Source of the DNA: JAEVZK01 sp038202925
Lineage (GTDB): Bacteria; Armatimonadota; Fimbriimonadia; Fimbriimonadales; Fimbriimonadaceae
Assembly (NCBI GenBank): GCA_038202925.1
Contig: JBBREM010000120.1
Span: 1-7,857 of the forward strand
DNA length: 7,857 nt
Reading direction: 5' to 3'
Part shown: positions 1 through 5,370 of the stretch, piece by piece
Position numbering within the stretch: position 1 is the first letter of the stretch
Layout of the letters: every line of letters begins with the position of its first letter
The notes under the pieces: model-generated
Database searches by the model: none
Seen by the model: only the letters and a program-made list of their open reading frames with translations
What the model was told of the DNA's origin: nothing
Program-made: the position numbers and the translations under genes

Positions 1-1
1 G

Positions 2-18
2 CCTTGGGCCGAGGCAGG
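2..18. repeat. Copy of a GGCCGAGGCAGG intergenic repeat
   Basis: These 17 bases are identical to positions 1059-1075, and a diverged relative lies at 929-949. The copies fall on both sides of the PEP-CTERM gene. They look like a dispersed intergenic repeat rather than coding sequence. The copy starts at the window edge and may extend further left. Confidence 0.55.
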
Positions 19-94
19 TCACACGAGATGCACTTGCGGGGCGGAGGGATAAGAACCTGTTAAGAATACTGTCCCCGTGTATTTGCGGCTGCTC

Positions 95-100
95 TATAAT
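95..100 (+). promoter_or_regulatory. Candidate -10 box for the PEP-CTERM gene
   Basis: A perfect TATAAT lies about 40 bases before the ATG at 141, so a transcript would start near 107 with a short leader. I see no convincing -35 hexamer 16-18 bases upstream; the segment around 72-77 is C-rich. A GAAGAGG ribosome-binding sequence at 127-133 precedes the ATG at 141. Confidence 0.4.
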
Positions 101-140
101 TGAAACCTGGGGAGATTTCTTCCTGGAAGAGGGTATTTCT

Positions 141-253
141 ATGTTTCTGCTCGACGCATCGTCGCCTCAGCCGGAGTTTTCATCCTTGTTGTCGCTGCGC
201 CAGCTCAGCTGTCTCTGACGAGCAGGCTTTCAACCCTGCGCTACGCCTGGCTT
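141..253 (+). other. Out-of-frame signal-peptide segment of the PEP-CTERM gene
   Basis: The frame used by the gene at 254-898 stays open back to about 104. From about 146 it encodes a textbook signal peptide (SARRIVASAGVFILVVAA, then PAQ). No ATG, GTG or TTG begins that frame here. The only well-placed start is the ATG at 141, with GAAGAGG seven bases upstream, and it is out of register by one base. Restoring one base within the first three codons would give an intact precursor. The likely explanations are a natural one-base deletion inactivating export, or a sequencing or assembly error. The near-repeated TATTTCT/ATGTTTCT context could favour slippage. Confidence 0.6.
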
Positions 254-898
254 ATGGGCCACGCGGCCGACGCGATCTCGGATGATGTCACGGCCACATC
301 CAATCTGCTGTTGGCGAACGGCGCAGCCAGCGCGACCTTCCATGACACCTCGATTGCTCACGGTTTCTCGTGGGCTGCAGCGGTGGACGCCGATATTGCG
401 CACAACTATGCGGTGACGGGTGGTTTATCGAATTTTCAGTCGATAAGCGCCGCCGGATCGACCGATTTGCACACTTCAGCAGGAACAGATGTCCTGTCCC
501 AGATGGCTTCACAGAACCCGGGTAACGAGCTGTACCTTTACTTCACTGCAGCTGCCAACACGGCTTATACATTCAGCGGCAATCTAGGCTGGAACGGGTA
601 CGCGATCGACCCAGGCAACCAAACCCAACTATCGCTACAGCACTTCGACGGCATCGTCTGGGGCAACGTGTATTCCACCACTGCTCAGCCAAACGGAACG
701 GGAGCATTTAACACCGGCGGGACCCTGGCCGCAGGTGACTATCGTCTCTACAGCACCCTGCAAGATCGTGCGTTCGGAACCGAAACCAAGAATCTATCGT
801 TCAACTACACCTTCAGCACAGTTCCGGAGCCGGCGAGTCTCGTTGCTCTGGCCGCTGGTGCGATGACGCTCATCCGTCGCCGCCGCCGACTGGCTTAG
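254..898 (+). CDS. PEP-CTERM sorting-domain protein, probably frameshifted at its N-terminus
   Basis: The last 25 residues form a PEP-CTERM sorting signal: VPEPASL, a short hydrophobic helix, and a terminal RRRRR run. Such proteins are exported by Sec, then processed and anchored or released by an exosortase; no exosortase gene is in this window. The rest is a beta-rich, Asn/Thr/Ala/Gly-rich body with no domain I recognise. The annotated ATG at 254 gives 214 residues but skips the signal peptide, which is encoded in the same open frame upstream (about 146-202). The natural start is therefore probably the ATG at 141, disrupted by one missing base. As it stands the product would lack an export signal. 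The extracellular PEP-CTERM assignment is firm; the exact role is unknown. Confidence 0.8.
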   Translation: MGHAADAISDDVTATSNLLLANGAASATFHDTSIAHGFSWAAAVDADIAHNYAVTGGLSNFQSISAAGSTDLHTSAGTDVLSQMASQNPGNELYLYFTAAANTAYTFSGNLGWNGYAIDPGNQTQLSLQHFDGIVWGNVYSTTAQPNGTGAFNTGGTLAAGDYRLYSTLQDRAFGTETKNLSFNYTFSTVPEPASLVALAAGAMTLIRRRRRLA

Positions 899-928
899 GA
901 GAGTCTCTGGCATGTTCACATGCCTCCT

Positions 929-949
929 CCCCGGTCGAGGCAGGACAAA
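929..949. repeat. GAGGCAGGACAAA repeat, copy 2
   Basis: It shares 14 identical bases (CGAGGCAGGACAAA, 936-949) with 1067-1080 and the same CCCC lead. The left half differs: GGT here, TTGGGC there. It lies just after the PEP-CTERM stop codon. Confidence 0.5.
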
Positions 950-1056
950 TGTGCCGAGGCGTGGGAAAAGGATTTACGGCATCGACTGAGGCGCGATCCA
1001 CGGGGAGCTCTGCGGGCTCGTAGTTTAGCGGCGACCTCAGTATCCCAACCCCTCCA

Positions 1057-1080
1057 CCCCTTGGGCCGAGGCAGGACAAA
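1057..1080. repeat. GAGGCAGGACAAA repeat, copy 3
   Basis: It matches 2-18 over 17 bases and 936-949 over 14 bases. The stretch between copies 2 and 3 (950-1056) has no plausible gene. It contains a weak inverted pair, CTGAGG near 986 and CCTCAG near 1034. The copy ends six bases before the stop codon of the minus-strand PIN gene, so it lies in the tail-to-tail gap between two genes. Confidence 0.55.
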
Positions 1081-1085
1081 GCCGT

Positions 1086-1476
1086 TTATGCGGCGAGTGG
1101 GGGCTCAATCCACTCAACTTCCGTAAATATCAGACGCCCGCGCTTTAGCAGTTTCTTATCATTCGTGTAGACGCGATCGACGGCCAGGCAAGGCAGGATA
1201 AGCCTGAGGTCGTCTTGACATGCCATCGCCTTATGTCGAGCTACGTGCCAGTTTGTAAAGAGGTTGATGCGCACGGTGCCTGACATTGATGGCACGGCCG
1301 TGGGCTGAAGCGCCACTGGCTCCGAGGCGGCCGCGATTCGTTTCTTGCGCAGAAACCATCGAGAAGACTGGCTCAACCCTTTCGTCGCGTGCCCATTCGT
1401 TAAAGGCTGCTCCAGTTGGATCGATCTTGGCGAACCGGCGAATCGTGCTCGTGTCGAATAAAGCGCGGTTAGCCAT
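1086..1476 (-). pseudogene. PIN-domain protein (ribonuclease-like), split by a one-base frameshift
   Basis: Two overlapping minus frames together make one PIN domain of about 129 residues. From the ATG at 1476 the first frame gives MANRALFDTSTIRRFAK, with the first metal-binding Asp in LFDTS, and later VSAQE with the expected Glu. The second frame supplies the rest: QDDLRL, then AVDRVYTNDKKL with the typical PIN T-N-D motif, ending at the TAA at 1086. Skipping one base at the TTT run 1341-1343 (plus strand) joins them as SAQERIAAAS. The span of 391 bases is not a multiple of three. PIN proteins are Mg-dependent RNases, often VapC-type toxins. No antitoxin gene is visible beside it, so a toxin role is unproven. 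It is either a decayed gene or a sequencing error. No good Shine-Dalgarno is seen; the groEL terminator hairpin ends 12 bases before the ATG. Confidence 0.6.
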
Positions 1477-1488
1477 AATTGCGAAGGA

Positions 1489-1510
1489 GCCCGGCGATTG
1501 CTCGCCGGGC
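1489..1510 (-). terminator. Hairpin terminator after groEL
   Basis: A perfect 9-bp GC-rich stem (GCCCGGCGA with TCGCCGGGC) closes a four-base loop 20 bases after the groEL stop codon. The downstream tail on the minus strand (TCCTTCGCAATT) is only moderately T-rich. On the plus strand the tail is GTTTC. It separates groEL from the PIN-domain gene that follows on the same strand. Confidence 0.65.
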
Positions 1511-1529
1511 GTTTCATACGGAGCCACGC

Positions 1530-3182
1530 TTAGTGGCTGTGGCCTTCGTCTTCTTCCTTCGGGATCTCGGCGATGATCGCCTCGGTCGTGAGGAGGAGGC
1601 CGCTGATGCTGGCTGCGTTTTGGAGGCATTGGCGGACGACCTTGGTGGGGTCGACTACTCCTGCCTTCATGAGGTCCTCGAACTTGAGGGTTTGGGCGTT
1701 GAAGCCCTTGCCTTCTCGCTTGACCTGCTCGACGACGACCGAACCCTCGGCGCCCGCGTTCTCGGCGATGGTGCGCAGGGGCGATTCGATGGCCTTTTGG
1801 ATGATGCGGATGCCGATGGCTTCATCGCCGTGAAGAGACGAAAGAGGGAGAGACGAGAGACTGTCTTTTGTCTTTCCTTCTTTTGTCTTTCCATCACCCG
1901 TTCCTTCCAGCACCTTGCCCGCCATCAGCAGCGCCATGCCGCCTCCGGGGACGATGCCTTCTTCTAGGGCCGCTCTGGTGGATGCGAGTGCGTCTTCGAT
2001 TCGGGCCTTCTTTTCCTTCAGCGCCGTCTCGGTGGCGGCTCCTACTTTGACTACGGCGACTCCGCCGCTGAGCTTGGCCTGTCGCTCCTGCAGCTTCTCC
2101 TTGTCGTAGGTGCTGTCGGTGTTCTCGACCTGGGTCTTGATCTGCTTGAGGCGGCCCTCGATCTTGCCCTTATCGCCCTTGCCGCCGACGATGGTGGTCG
2201 TGTCCTTGGTGATCACGATGCGATCGCAGGAGCCGAGCATGTCGGGGGTGACGTTCTCGAGCTTGAGGCCGAGATCCTCGGAGATGAACTGGCCTCCGGT
2301 GAGGATGGCCATATCTTCGAGCATCGCCTTGCGTCGATCTCCGAATCCCGGGGCCTTGACGGCGGCGAGGGGAAGGTTGGCTCTCAGGCGGTTAAGCACC
2401 AGCGTGGCGAGGCACTCATTCTCGATATCCTCGGCGATGATGATGAAGGGGCGGCCCATCTTGAGCACCTTCTCCAGCATCGGGATGAGGTCTTGCACCT
2501 GGCTGATCTTCTTCTCATAGAATAGGATCAGCGGCTCTTCGTAGATGGCCTCCATGCGGGTGGGATCGGTGATGAAGTAGGGGCTGAGGAAGCCCTTGTC
2601 GAACTGCAGGCCTTCGACCTGCTCGACAACGGTCTCGGTGGACTTGGACTCCTCGACGGTGACGACGCCCTCTTTGCCGACCTTGTAGATGAGCTTGCCG
2701 ACGAGTTCGCCGAGCTCGGGATCGTTGGCGGAGATGGATGCGACCTCGATCGCGCCCTTCTCGCCTTTGACGGGGACGCTGATCTTCTTCAGCTCCTCGA
2801 CGACGGCGTCGACGGCCTTCTCGATGCCGGTCTTGATCTGGGTGGCGTTCGATCCGGCGGCGACGTTGCGGATGCCTTCCTTGAAGATGGCCTGGGCGAG
2901 GACGACGCTGGAGGTCGTGCCGTCTCCGGCGGTGTCGTTGGTCTTGCTCGAGACTTCGCGAATGAGCTGGGCGCCCATATTCTCGAATCGGTTCTCGACC
3001 TCGATCTCCTTGGCGATGGTGACGCCATCGTTGATGACGGTCGGCGAGCCGAATTTCTTCTCGAGGACGACGTTGCGTCCGCGCGGGCCAAGGGTGACCT
3101 TGACGGCGTTGGCGAGCTTATCGACTCCTACTTCGAGGAGTTTTCTGGCTTCATCGGTGTATTTGATTTCTTTGGCGCTCAT
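1530..3182 (-). CDS. groEL: Chaperonin GroEL (Hsp60, 60 kDa) with a repeat-encoded insertion
   Basis: This 550-residue protein aligns with GroEL throughout. It has the LGPRGRNV and AGDGTT (residues 85-90) nucleotide-binding segments, the KARIEDAL segment holding the ATPase Asp, VPGGG, and the apical domain in between. It forms the ATP-driven folding chamber with GroES in the cytoplasm. The start MSAKEIKY at 3182 matches the family; the frame stays open upstream to 3323 only because it runs through repeat units. A GGAG lies 14 bases before the ATG, a long spacing. Residues about 429-451 (GDGKTKEGKTKD, then SLSSLPLSSLH) have no counterpart in ordinary GroEL and are encoded by a repeat pair at 1832-1892. 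Without them the length is about 527, normal for the family. The tail is acidic and His-rich (EEDEGHSH) instead of the E. coli GGM repeats. Expression should be tied to groES through the upstream CIRCE. Confidence 0.97.
   Translation of the reverse strand: MSAKEIKYTDEARKLLEVGVDKLANAVKVTLGPRGRNVVLEKKFGSPTVINDGVTIAKEIEVENRFENMGAQLIREVSSKTNDTAGDGTTSSVVLAQAIFKEGIRNVAAGSNATQIKTGIEKAVDAVVEELKKISVPVKGEKGAIEVASISANDPELGELVGKLIYKVGKEGVVTVEESKSTETVVEQVEGLQFDKGFLSPYFITDPTRMEAIYEEPLILFYEKKISQVQDLIPMLEKVLKMGRPFIIIAEDIENECLATLVLNRLRANLPLAAVKAPGFGDRRKAMLEDMAILTGGQFISEDLGLKLENVTPDMLGSCDRIVITKDTTTIVGGKGDKGKIEGRLKQIKTQVENTDSTYDKEKLQERQAKLSGGVAVVKVGAATETALKEKKARIEDALASTRAALEEGIVPGGGMALLMAGKVLEGTGDGKTKEGKTKDSLSSLPLSSLHGDEAIGIRIIQKAIESPLRTIAENAGAEGSVVVEQVKREGKGFNAQTLKFEDLMKAGVVDPTKVVRQCLQNAASISGLLLTTEAIIAEIPKEEDEGHSH
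1832..1892. repeat. Inverted repeat pair inserted within groEL (MITE-like)
   Basis: The left arm (1832-1861) is built from GAGAGAC-type words and matches the units at 3212-3347. The right arm (1863-1892) is their inverted form, GTCTTTTG/TCTTTCC. The arms pair at 23 of 30 positions around a one-base centre. Imperfect direct repeats CATCGCC (1823-1829) and CATCACC (1892-1898) flank it, 69 bases apart, which is exactly 23 codons. That fits an in-frame insertion with a target duplication, though the duplication is too short and imperfect to be sure. Confidence 0.8.
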
Positions 3183-3211
3183 GTTGTTGTTTGATTCTCC
3201 GGGAGTTTTTT

Positions 3212-3347
3212 GAGAGACTAAAGAGGGAAAGACGAAAGACTTTGTGAAGAGACAAGAGAGGTAAAGACGAGAGACTTTGCCAGAGACAAAAGGGGAAAAG
3301 ACGAGAGACTCTGCGAGAGACAAAAGGGGAAAAGGCGAGAGACTCTT
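3212..3347. repeat. Four tandem 34-35-bp purine-rich units between the IVP gene and groEL
   Basis: Units begin with GAGAC at 3214, 3249, 3283 and 3317, spaced 35, 34 and 34 bases. Each unit combines 7-8-base words (GAGAGAC, AAAAGGGG, AAAAGAC, GAGAGAC) plus a short TCTGC/TTTGT linker. The two units nearest the IVP gene are almost identical; the outer two are more diverged. The last unit overlaps the IVP stop codon. The array fills most of the 163-base gap before groEL and will be transcribed as a pyrimidine-rich leader. Confidence 0.9.
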
Positions 3348-3720
3348 ATCTTGGGTGGAGCTTTGCTCTTAGGGTTTTCACTCCTGCTGTTGCTATGTTT
3401 CTCAATTCGTATGCTTCCTTTGTGAGTGCGGCTGTCGAGCCTTGATCGCAGTATTCAAGCTCAACAAGCAGCTCTATCCAGAATCCGCTCTCATCAGCCT
3501 CTTCTTCAACGATCTTCAGCTTGTTTAGTAAGTCGGCGTCTGATTTTGCGAGTGTTGCGCTTCGCTGATTTGCTCCGACGCCGGTTCCGCTTCGGATCAG
3601 TTGTCTGGTCAGCACTCGCGATACGTCGTCCTGCGGCACTTTCTTCGCGAATCGGCAGACCTCGATTGCGAACAGCTTCGCTCGTTCGCGCAGGGCTTCT
3701 CGCTGCTCAGATTGCGCCAC
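3346..3720 (-). CDS. Four-helix-bundle protein, 23S rRNA intervening-sequence (IVP/S23) family
   Basis: The 124-residue protein carries the family signature around residues 41-90: LTRQLIRSGTGVGANQRSAT, a KSDADLLNKLKI helix, EEEADES, then FWIELL. It is almost entirely helical. Relatives are encoded inside 23S rRNA intervening sequences and at scattered chromosomal sites. They are structurally related to Avd, the accessory protein of diversity-generating retroelements; their biochemical role is poorly known. The start is the GTG at 3720, directly against an inverted repeat whose GAGAG, a few bases upstream, could serve as ribosome-binding site. No ATG is available in the short gap after groES. 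The gene sits between groES (32 bases away) and groEL and is probably co-transcribed with them under heat-shock control. Its base composition looks less GC-rich than its neighbours, consistent with insertion. Family call firm, function unknown. Confidence 0.87.
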   Translation of the reverse strand: MAQSEQREALRERAKLFAIEVCRFAKKVPQDDVSRVLTRQLIRSGTGVGANQRSATLAKSDADLLNKLKIVEEEADESGFWIELLVELEYCDQGSTAALTKEAYELRNIATAGVKTLRAKLHPR

Positions 3721-3749
3721 GTCTCTCGTCTTTCCTCTTTCGTCTCTCC
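3721..3749. repeat. Inverted copy of the purine repeat at the IVP start codon
   Basis: On the plus strand it reads GTCTCTCGTC, TTTCCTC, TTTCGTCTC: the reverse complement of the units at 3212-3347 and of the left arm in groEL. It ends on the base next to the GTG start of the IVP gene and lies four bases past the groES stop codon. Confidence 0.85.
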
Positions 3750-3752
3750 TTG

Positions 3753-4070
3753 CTAGGCTCTGGCTCCTACTGCGACTTTCGCGTCTACGAGAATGGCGAG
3801 CACTTCCTCGGCTCGGATGATGACGTAGTCGGTTCCATCGACGGTCACTTCGGTGCCGGTGTACTTGCCGTAGAGGACGGTGTCTCCGACTTTGACATCG
3901 ACGGGGGCGAGCTTGCCTGAGTCGAGGCGCTTGCCGGGGCCGACGGCGAGGACGGTGCCGCGCATGGGCTTTTCTTGGGCGGTGTCGGGAAGGATGATGC
4001 CGCCGGCAGTGGTCTGCTCTTTGGCGTCGGCTTCGACGATGATGCGATCGTGCAGGGGTTGAAGTGCCAT
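3753..4070 (-). CDS. groES: Co-chaperonin GroES (Hsp10)
   Basis: This is a 105-residue GroES. MALQPLHDRIIVEADAKEQ is the standard first strand. TTAGGIILPDTAQEKP is the mobile loop that binds GroEL, with its GGIILP contact tripeptide region. VKVGDTVLYGKYTGTEV is the beta-barrel core. It caps the GroEL ring as a heptamer in the cytoplasm. The usual GroES ends shortly after a sequence like EEVLAIL; here about ten more residues (VDAKVAVGARA) follow, ending next to the inverted repeat at 3721-3749. The start at 4070 is preceded only by a weak purine stretch (GAGAAAAG). It is the first gene of the heat-shock operon, 66 bases after the CIRCE operator, with groEL downstream beyond the inserted IVP gene. 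Confidence 0.97.
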   Translation of the reverse strand: MALQPLHDRIIVEADAKEQTTAGGIILPDTAQEKPMRGTVLAVGPGKRLDSGKLAPVDVKVGDTVLYGKYTGTEVTVDGTDYVIIRAEEVLAILVDAKVAVGARA

Positions 4071-4094
4071 AGTTCTTTTCTCGTTACTGGGAAG

Positions 4095-4117
4095 GGTGTT
4101 GGGTATTGGGTGTTGGG
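4095..4117. repeat. Heptamer array in the groES leader
   Basis: Three 7-base words run in phase: GGTGTTG, GGTATTG, GGTGTTG, then a broken fourth. It lies between the CIRCE operator and the groES start, 24 bases from the ATG, so it is transcribed in the groES leader as its C-rich complement. The same period and similar words occur at 5429-5442. Confidence 0.6.
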
Positions 4118-4135
4118 AATCCCGACGCCGCTTCT

Positions 4136-4163
4136 ATTAGCACTATACCTCCGAGAGTGCCAA
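4136..4163 (-). promoter_or_regulatory. Candidate sigma-70-type promoter of groESL inside CIRCE
   Basis: On the minus strand, TTGGCA (4158-4163) matches the -35 consensus at five of six bases. GCTAAT (4136-4141) matches the -10 at four of six, with a 16-base spacer. Both boxes overlap the arms of CIRCE, so HrcA binding would block RNA polymerase directly. The -10 is weak; TATAGT at 4142-4147 is an alternative without a good -35. Confidence 0.45.
4137..4163. promoter_or_regulatory. CIRCE operator (HrcA binding site)
   Basis: TTAGCACTA, nine bases, then GAGTGCCAA. The consensus is TTAGCACTC-N9-GAGTGCTAA, so 16 of 18 arm positions match and the spacer length is exact. CIRCE is bound by the repressor HrcA, whose activity depends on GroEL, giving feedback control of groESL. 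The hrcA gene is not in the window. Confidence 0.85.
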
Positions 4164-4186
4164 ATACGCGCTTATCGAGGGGGCTC

Positions 4187-4954
4187 TTAGGGCGAATCTT
4201 GGACGACCCAGGCGGTGAGGGGACGGGTGTTAGAGCCCGGCGCGCCGATCAGATAGATCGTGTTCGCCGAGCGGGCGGTGAAGGTGGCCGAGCTGAGATT
4301 GCCCCCGCTGATTAGGAGGTTGTGGTTGAGATCGGATTGGGCTCGGATGCTGAGTGTGCCGACATCGGAAAGGCTGACCACGGCGTAGGCATTCTCCGGC
4401 GCGGAAAAGCCGTACGGCACGTCGTTGGTCTCCGAGGCGAACGCGTTTGCTCCCGATCCCGCGTTATGGAAAAGCGAGACGCTCGCCAGTCCTGGGGACA
4501 AATGAATAAGGCGGATCGCGACTTGGCCACTGGCGAGGAGCCGCTCGCGGGCATCGAAGATCGGAATGAGAAAGAGCCGCGGAGCGGTCACTCCGACATC
4601 GCCCGCCTTCCCGCCGCCTATCAAATCGTAGTGGCTTCCGTCTTGCAGGTCCCCGGGCGCGGGAAGCGTCAGACTGCCGACAATGGCGGGCGCAGTGGCG
4701 GACGGGTTGAAGGTTCCGGTCGGGATGAGGGTGAGGGTGAGCGTCGTGAATTCGGCGTATGGCCGCGTGGCCCCGATTTGCAATCCGGCCGCGGTGAACG
4801 TCATCGGAGTCCCGTCGGTTGAATTCGTCGCGACGTAGGCGTTAAATGTCCGAATTTGCGCGTCGTTGTGCGAGCCAATCACATTGCCCAGGCATCCCGA
4901 GATGACGGTGCATGCGGCAGCGGCAATGACGAGCTGAGCTAAGAATCTGATCAT
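4187..4954 (-). CDS. Lipoprotein with a DUF4397-like domain
   Basis: From MIRFLAQ the protein has a lipoprotein signal: a hydrophobic run followed by the lipobox VISGC, with Cys at residue 21. It should therefore be lipid-anchored on the outer side of the cytoplasmic or outer membrane. The mature part is beta-rich. AIRLIHLSPGLASVSLFHNAG resembles the opening strands of DUF4397, and an earlier IRTFNAYVATNS segment may be a diverged first repeat. The start at 4954 is preferred over the ATG at 4993 because GAAGG lies four bases before it and the signal peptide begins there; this gives 255 residues. It is divergent from the alkyltransferase-like gene, with 90 bases between them. The stop codon is 24 bases before CIRCE, so read-through towards groES is possible. 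Molecular function unknown. Confidence 0.75.
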   Translation of the reverse strand: MIRFLAQLVIAAAACTVISGCLGNVIGSHNDAQIRTFNAYVATNSTDGTPMTFTAAGLQIGATRPYAEFTTLTLTLIPTGTFNPSATAPAIVGSLTLPAPGDLQDGSHYDLIGGGKAGDVGVTAPRLFLIPIFDARERLLASGQVAIRLIHLSPGLASVSLFHNAGSGANAFASETNDVPYGFSAPENAYAVVSLSDVGTLSIRAQSDLNHNLLISGGNLSSATFTARSANTIYLIGAPGSNTRPLTAWVVQDSP

Positions 4955-5044
4955 TTGGCCTTCACGAATAGGGTTCGCTACCTTATTTAGCATGAATGGC
5001 TGGGTGGTTGCCTGAGAAAACGATGAGTTGGGCTAGTCTGGGGC

Positions 5045-5368
5045 ATGGACGAGCTAGTTTCCAAGTCTCTGGATGAGCTGTGGGAGACGGTTCGCGCAGT
5101 GCCGGCCGGCTACGTGACGAGCTACGGGGCGGTGGGCCGGTCGTTGTCGCGTCCGGTGAGCGGGTATTTAGTTGGACGATGGATGGCGGCAGCCCCGGAG
5201 GGCGTTCCTTGGTGGCGAGTCGTGACGAAATCGGGCGGGCTGGCGATCAACAAGCGGGACCCGCATATGGCGTTGGACCAGCGGCGTCGGCTGGAGGGCG
5301 AGGGCGTTGGATTTGTGGGGGAGCTTGTGGATATGAGCGCGCATCGGTTTGATGGGATTTTGGGGTGA
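5045..5368 (+). CDS. Alkyltransferase-like (ATL) protein, MGMT/Ogt family without the catalytic Cys
   Basis: At 107 residues this matches the DNA-binding domain of O6-alkylguanine-DNA alkyltransferases: GYVTSYGAVGRSL (helix-turn-helix with the base-flipping Tyr) and the active-site strand VPWWRVV with a following SGG. In true MGMT the active site is PCHRV; here Cys is Trp and His is Trp, so alkyl transfer is impossible. ATL proteins, such as E. coli YbaZ and S. pombe Atl1 (PWHRV), bind O6-alkylguanine and pass it to nucleotide excision repair. The segment aligning with the ARxVG arginine finger reads GYLVG, so that Arg also seems absent. The loop before PWWR is about two residues shorter than in YbaZ. 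Weak ribosome-binding site (TGGGG). The stop is followed by a heptamer array and then the MFS gene. Confidence 0.85.
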   Translation: MDELVSKSLDELWETVRAVPAGYVTSYGAVGRSLSRPVSGYLVGRWMAAAPEGVPWWRVVTKSGGLAINKRDPHMALDQRRRLEGEGVGFVGELVDMSAHRFDGILG

Positions 5369-5370
5369 TA

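Larger units (their letters stand above)
3212..3749. mobile_element. Putative IVP-gene element inserted in groESL
   Basis: The element is an inferred unit: four direct repeats, the four-helix protein gene, and one inverted repeat (3721-3749). The ORF fills the space between the repeats exactly. Bacterial groES and groEL are normally adjacent, so this 538-base block looks inserted. In RNA the two ends could pair into a long stem around the ORF, which is the layout of IVP-encoding intervening sequences in 23S rRNA. No transposase or reverse transcriptase is present and no clear target duplication is visible, so mobility is a hypothesis. Confidence 0.5.

Noticed and set aside
870..1126. Short ORFs in the gap after the PEP-CTERM gene
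   Set aside because: They are Arg/Pro-rich translations of the GAGGCAGGACAAA repeats without initiation signals.
1479..1967. Plus-strand ORFs opposite groEL (also 1868-2520, 2689-3213)
   Set aside because: They are shadows of the groEL reading frame, with no ribosome-binding sites or domains.
3183..3323. N-terminal extension of GroEL from an ATG at 3323
   Set aside because: The extra 47 residues are a translation of the tandem repeat units. MSAKEIKY at 3182 is the conserved GroEL start.
3212..3347. CRISPR array of 34-bp units
   Set aside because: The units are contiguous with no unique spacers, and no cas genes are present.
4322..4822. Plus-strand ORF of 166 residues opposite the lipoprotein
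   Set aside because: It has Arg/Gly-rich shadow composition, whereas the minus frame has a lipobox and a DUF4397-like segment.
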